Shown in pieces: positions 6,700 through 8,790 of a stretch of DNA of 8,790 bases. A model generated the notes under the pieces. That model saw only the letters and a program-made list of their open reading frames with translations. It had not been told where the DNA came from and searched no databases. Origin of the DNA: Spirochaetota bacterium. GTDB lineage: Bacteria; Spirochaetota; UBA4802; JAFGJZ01. A program made the position numbers and the translations under genes. How positions within the stretch are numbered: position 1 is the stretch's first letter; each line of letters opens with the position of its first letter. The DNA lies in contig JAKJGA010000067.1 in assembly GCA_022704645.1 (NCBI GenBank), positions 1 through 8,790 of the forward strand. Reading direction: 5' to 3'.

Positions 6700-7761
6700 T
6701 TATATTGAAATTGCATTTTTAACAGCTTCTATTCCAGTTTTATCTTTAACGGAACAAAATACTGCGTCGGGATATTCTATCCGGATTTTATGAAGTAGTT
6801 CACTGCCGGCGAGATCTGTTTTATTGAATACTTTTATCACTTTTCCCATATAACCTATTTCTTCAAGTTCATCATCAACAGTTTTTATGCATTCTACGTA
6901 ATTCGGATTTGATGAATCGATAAGATGAATTACCATGTCGGAAAAAACTATTTCCTCAAAGGTAGAACGGAATGCTTTAACAAGAGTTGCCGGAAGGTTG
7001 CGGATAAAACCGACTGTATCGGTAAGCAGAACTTTCTTATTCTCTGAAATATATACTTCACGGGTAAAAGAATCCAGCGTCGCAAAAAGCCTGTTTTCAA
7101 CAAAAAGATTTTTCTTCGAAAGCAATGAAACAAGTGAGGATTTCCCGGCATTTGTATAACCGGCAACAGCAATTTTGACTGCATTTTCACGCGATTTTCT
7201 TTTCAGTGAGCGTGTTTTTTCGATTGCCTTCAGACTTTCATTCAGTTTGTGGATCTTACGCTGAATGTGCCGCCTGTCGGTTTCCAGTTTTGTTTCTCCC
7301 GGGCCGCGTGTTCCGATACCTCCGCCAAGTCTTGAAAGAACCATTCCTTTTCCGCGAATTCTGGGAAGCATATTATTCAATTGGGCAAGTTCAACCTGTA
7401 TTTTCGCTTCCGCACTCGAAGCCCTCATTGCAAAAATATCAAGAATTACATCACAACGAGACAGGACTTTTACATCCAAATATTTCTCAAGATTGTTATA
7501 CTGAACGGCTTTTATATTATTAATATCAAAAACAACCGCATCCGCATTTTTATTCTCAATCTCAGATTTAATTGTATCCAGCCATCCGCTGCCGATAATA
7601 TGCGCGGGATCAATACTTTGCTTTTTTATTATAAATGAAGAAACTACTTCCCCGCCGGTTGTTTTAACAAGTTCAGCAAGTTCAGATATCGAATATTCGG
7701 CACCCTCCTTTTCATCAGAAGTACCTATCAATCCTATAAGTATTATTTTTTCCTTATTCAT
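6700..7761 (-). CDS. hflX: GTPase HflX
   Basis: A 353-residue translational GTPase of the Obg-HflX group that binds 50S subunits and, in studied bacteria, splits stalled or stressed 70S ribosomes. The N-terminal HflX domain (about 1-190) includes IGSGWLDTIK (56-65), where most family members have a GSGKxEE-type segment, then VILDIFAMRAS (105-115), IQVELAQL (121-128), the glycine-rich linker SRLGGGIGTRGPGETKLE (143-160) and a basic helical stretch. The G domain has the P-loop GYTNAGKS (201-208), switch II DTVGF (248-252), NKTD (313-316) and a G5-like SVKDKTG (337-343). It ends soon after G5, without the C-terminal tail of E. coli HflX. The start is ATG 7761, which overlaps the DUF192 stop as ATGA. 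A TTG at 7794 would lengthen it but adds a non-conserved segment inside the upstream gene. Expression is probably coupled to that gene. Confidence 0.95.
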   Translation of the reverse strand: MNKEKIILIGLIGTSDEKEGAEYSISELAELVKTTGGEVVSSFIIKKQSIDPAHIIGSGWLDTIKSEIENKNADAVVFDINNIKAVQYNNLEKYLDVKVLSRCDVILDIFAMRASSAEAKIQVELAQLNNMLPRIRGKGMVLSRLGGGIGTRGPGETKLETDRRHIQRKIHKLNESLKAIEKTRSLKRKSRENAVKIAVAGYTNAGKSSLVSLLSKKNLFVENRLFATLDSFTREVYISENKKVLLTDTVGFIRNLPATLVKAFRSTFEEIVFSDMVIHLIDSSNPNYVECIKTVDDELEEIGYMGKVIKVFNKTDLAGSELLHKIRIEYPDAVFCSVKDKTGIEAVKNAISI

Positions 7762-8210
7762 TTTCCGCCGAATGCCCGAATATCGACATAACAACCCTCG
7801 GTAATCTGATTCTTTTCAAAAAAACCCTTGTTAACTTCAAGGGCGTACCTTGCCGGATTCCGCGAAGGATACGTCAGCTGATCATTATTTTCTTTCATAT
7901 CGGTTATTTGAAGAATTTTACCGTTTGAATCAATATAGGCAATGCTTAATGGAAAAGAAACATTTTTCATCCAAAAATTAAGATATTGTTCACGCGGAAA
8001 AATAAAAAGCATTCCGGAACCTGAATCTAAACCTGATCTGTCCATAAGACCCCTGGTTCTTTCATAATTATTCTGTGCAATTTCAACTTGAATTTTTATA
8101 ATTGAACCAGCGGAATTCTTGACAGATATAATGCGCTTCTCCATGCAGAACAAAGTCCCGCACGAAATAATTATCAGAACAAGAAATGTTTTATTAAAAT
8201 GATGAAGCAT
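7758..8210 (-). CDS. DUF192 family protein, probably exported lipoprotein
   Basis: A 150-residue protein with a DUF192 domain, a small all-beta family found exported or at the cell surface in many bacteria and archaea, with no settled biochemical function. Family signatures are visible: YERTRGLMDRSGL (49-61), GMLFIFPREQYLNFWMKN (66-83), PLSIAYIDSNGKI (87-99), and SRNPARYALEVNKGFF (116-131). The N-terminus HHFNKTFLVLIIISCG is a short basic-then-hydrophobic export signal. IISC with Cys17 could be a relaxed, spirochaete-like lipobox, so lipid attachment is plausible but unproven. A second Cys (22) is a poorer candidate. The ATG (8210-8208) lies inside the end of the upstream gene, giving a 17-nt overlap, with GAAGG about 6 nt ahead. 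Its stop overlaps the hflX start by 4 nt. Pairing with hflX looks like operon packing and does not by itself assign a function. Confidence 0.85.
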   Translation of the reverse strand: MLHHFNKTFLVLIIISCGTLFCMEKRIISVKNSAGSIIKIQVEIAQNNYERTRGLMDRSGLDSGSGMLFIFPREQYLNFWMKNVSFPLSIAYIDSNGKILQITDMKENNDQLTYPSRNPARYALEVNKGFFEKNQITEGCYVDIRAFGGK

Positions 8211-8790
8211 ATTCGACCTTCAGAATTCGGCATGGAGTTTCATCATCCTGAAAAATTACTGCAAGCATTACACCTGCATTCGGTGTAAAGTTCATCTTTA
8301 ACCCGAGATTGCCGAGCCATTCTTCTTTCCTTTTGAAGTTATAGTAAACCTTTTCACCTTCTGCCTTGAATGCGAACATAGTTCCAAGCGGAACATCAAG
8401 CGATGCAAAATATGTAGCATCTTTAGGCACGTAATCAGGCTGAACAGGAAGACGCATGCCGAAGGTAAGATATTGTTCCGAGCCGAATGCAAAAAGAGGT
8501 TTTGTAATAGCAAAGTACGGACCGCAAATTTTTCTGTTATATTTCGAGGATGAATACTCATCGCGTCTTCCGCTGTTTTCAACTCTTCCGTATGCACCGA
8601 TATAAAATGAATCATAACCGAGTGCAATCGATATAGGAAAGGACTCCCATCCGTCGGTGAGTTTGAGTTTAGCCACAACTCCCGGAGTATTTGCATCTGC
8701 CTTTTCCTTTCCTACCGCATGATCGACATCGAGAGAAACACCTATAAAAATAGCGTCATGAACGCCGACTATTGTCTTAAACTCCATTCC
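8194..8790 (-). CDS. Putative outer-membrane beta-barrel protein, C-terminal part (5' end outside window)
   Basis: The frame is open to the right edge. The ATG at 8787-8785 is preceded by an in-frame GGA codon and no ribosome site can be seen, so this is probably the C-terminal ~198 residues of a longer protein. No named family is recognised with confidence. Alternating strand-like segments with aromatic girdles are visible: AIFIGVSLDVDHA, FPISIALGYDSFYIGAYGRV, CGPYFAITKPLFAF, QYLTFGMRLPV, TYFASLDVPLGTMFAFKAEG, WLGNLGLKMNFTPNAGVMLAVIFQ. The chain ends with ILKVEYASSF, a C-terminal Phe as in barrels assembled by BAM. The pattern of repeated strand pairs recalls YjbH-type or other large surface barrels, but this is a weak resemblance. 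It overlaps the DUF192 gene by 17 nt and is probably the upstream member of that operon. Confidence 0.6.
   Translation of the reverse strand, partial: GMEFKTIVGVHDAIFIGVSLDVDHAVGKEKADANTPGVVAKLKLTDGWESFPISIALGYDSFYIGAYGRVENSGRRDEYSSSKYNRKICGPYFAITKPLFAFGSEQYLTFGMRLPVQPDYVPKDATYFASLDVPLGTMFAFKAEGEKVYYNFKRKEEWLGNLGLKMNFTPNAGVMLAVIFQDDETPCRILKVEYASSF

Noticed and set aside
6700..7794. Longer HflX from a TTG start at 7794
   Set aside because: The extra 11 residues (MLCRYSGIRRK) are not HflX-like and lie within the DUF192 gene. The ATG at 7761 gives a family-like N-terminus and the same ATGA overlap seen at dxs-tlyA.
8298..8696. 132-codon - strand frame overlapping the partial barrel gene
   Set aside because: Its translation is rich in Leu, Ser, His and Cys without domain features. 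The alternative frame shows regular beta-strand patterning, reaches the window edge and ends in a barrel-type C-terminus.

Overview
The window looks like a housekeeping region of a moderately AT-rich, diderm (Gram-negative-type) bacterium. Diderm architecture is suggested by two predicted outer-membrane beta-barrel proteins ending in phenylalanine (5923-6561, and a partial gene at the right edge) and a probable exported DUF192 protein. RNase Y together with LL-diaminopimelate aminotransferase, TlyA and the MEP-pathway enzyme DXS in one diderm genome would fit a spirochaete or a similar non-proteobacterial lineage. That placement is inference; no rRNA or other phylogenetic marker is present.

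Layout: the left edge holds the 3' part of dapL on the + strand (1-959). It converges on a leftward gene cluster across a compact bidirectional terminator (958-988). All other genes lie on the - strand. In transcription order from the right they form three groups. (1) A beta-barrel protein gene truncated by the right edge, a DUF192 gene and hflX form a tightly overlapping set (17-nt overlap, then a 4-nt ATGA overlap). (2) A single outer-membrane protein gene has its own strong promoter with an unusual set of repeats and its own GC-rich terminator. (3) The set coaD - rny - dxs - tlyA is preceded by a good sigma-70-type promoter (TTGACA, 16 nt, TATTTT). Within it a 53-nt gap separates coaD and rny, a 64-nt gap holding a hairpin separates rny and dxs, and a 4-nt ATGA overlap joins dxs and tlyA.

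Functions: dapL makes LL-diaminopimelate for lysine and peptidoglycan. coaD makes dephospho-CoA. rny encodes the membrane-anchored endoribonuclease of mRNA decay. dxs starts non-mevalonate isoprenoid synthesis. tlyA encodes a 2'-O-methyltransferase of rRNA. hflX encodes a ribosome-splitting GTPase. The proposed operons therefore join core metabolism with RNA and ribosome functions rather than one pathway.

I found no CRISPR array, mobile element, tRNA, rRNA, phage gene or defence gene, and no convincing undescribed system. The points most worth a second look are regulatory: three GGATA boxes in alternating orientation at exact 11-bp spacing over the outer-membrane protein promoter, a tandem 8-bp repeat just upstream of it, and a perfect 9-bp hairpin between rny and dxs. 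No gap without a gene exceeds 150 bases.
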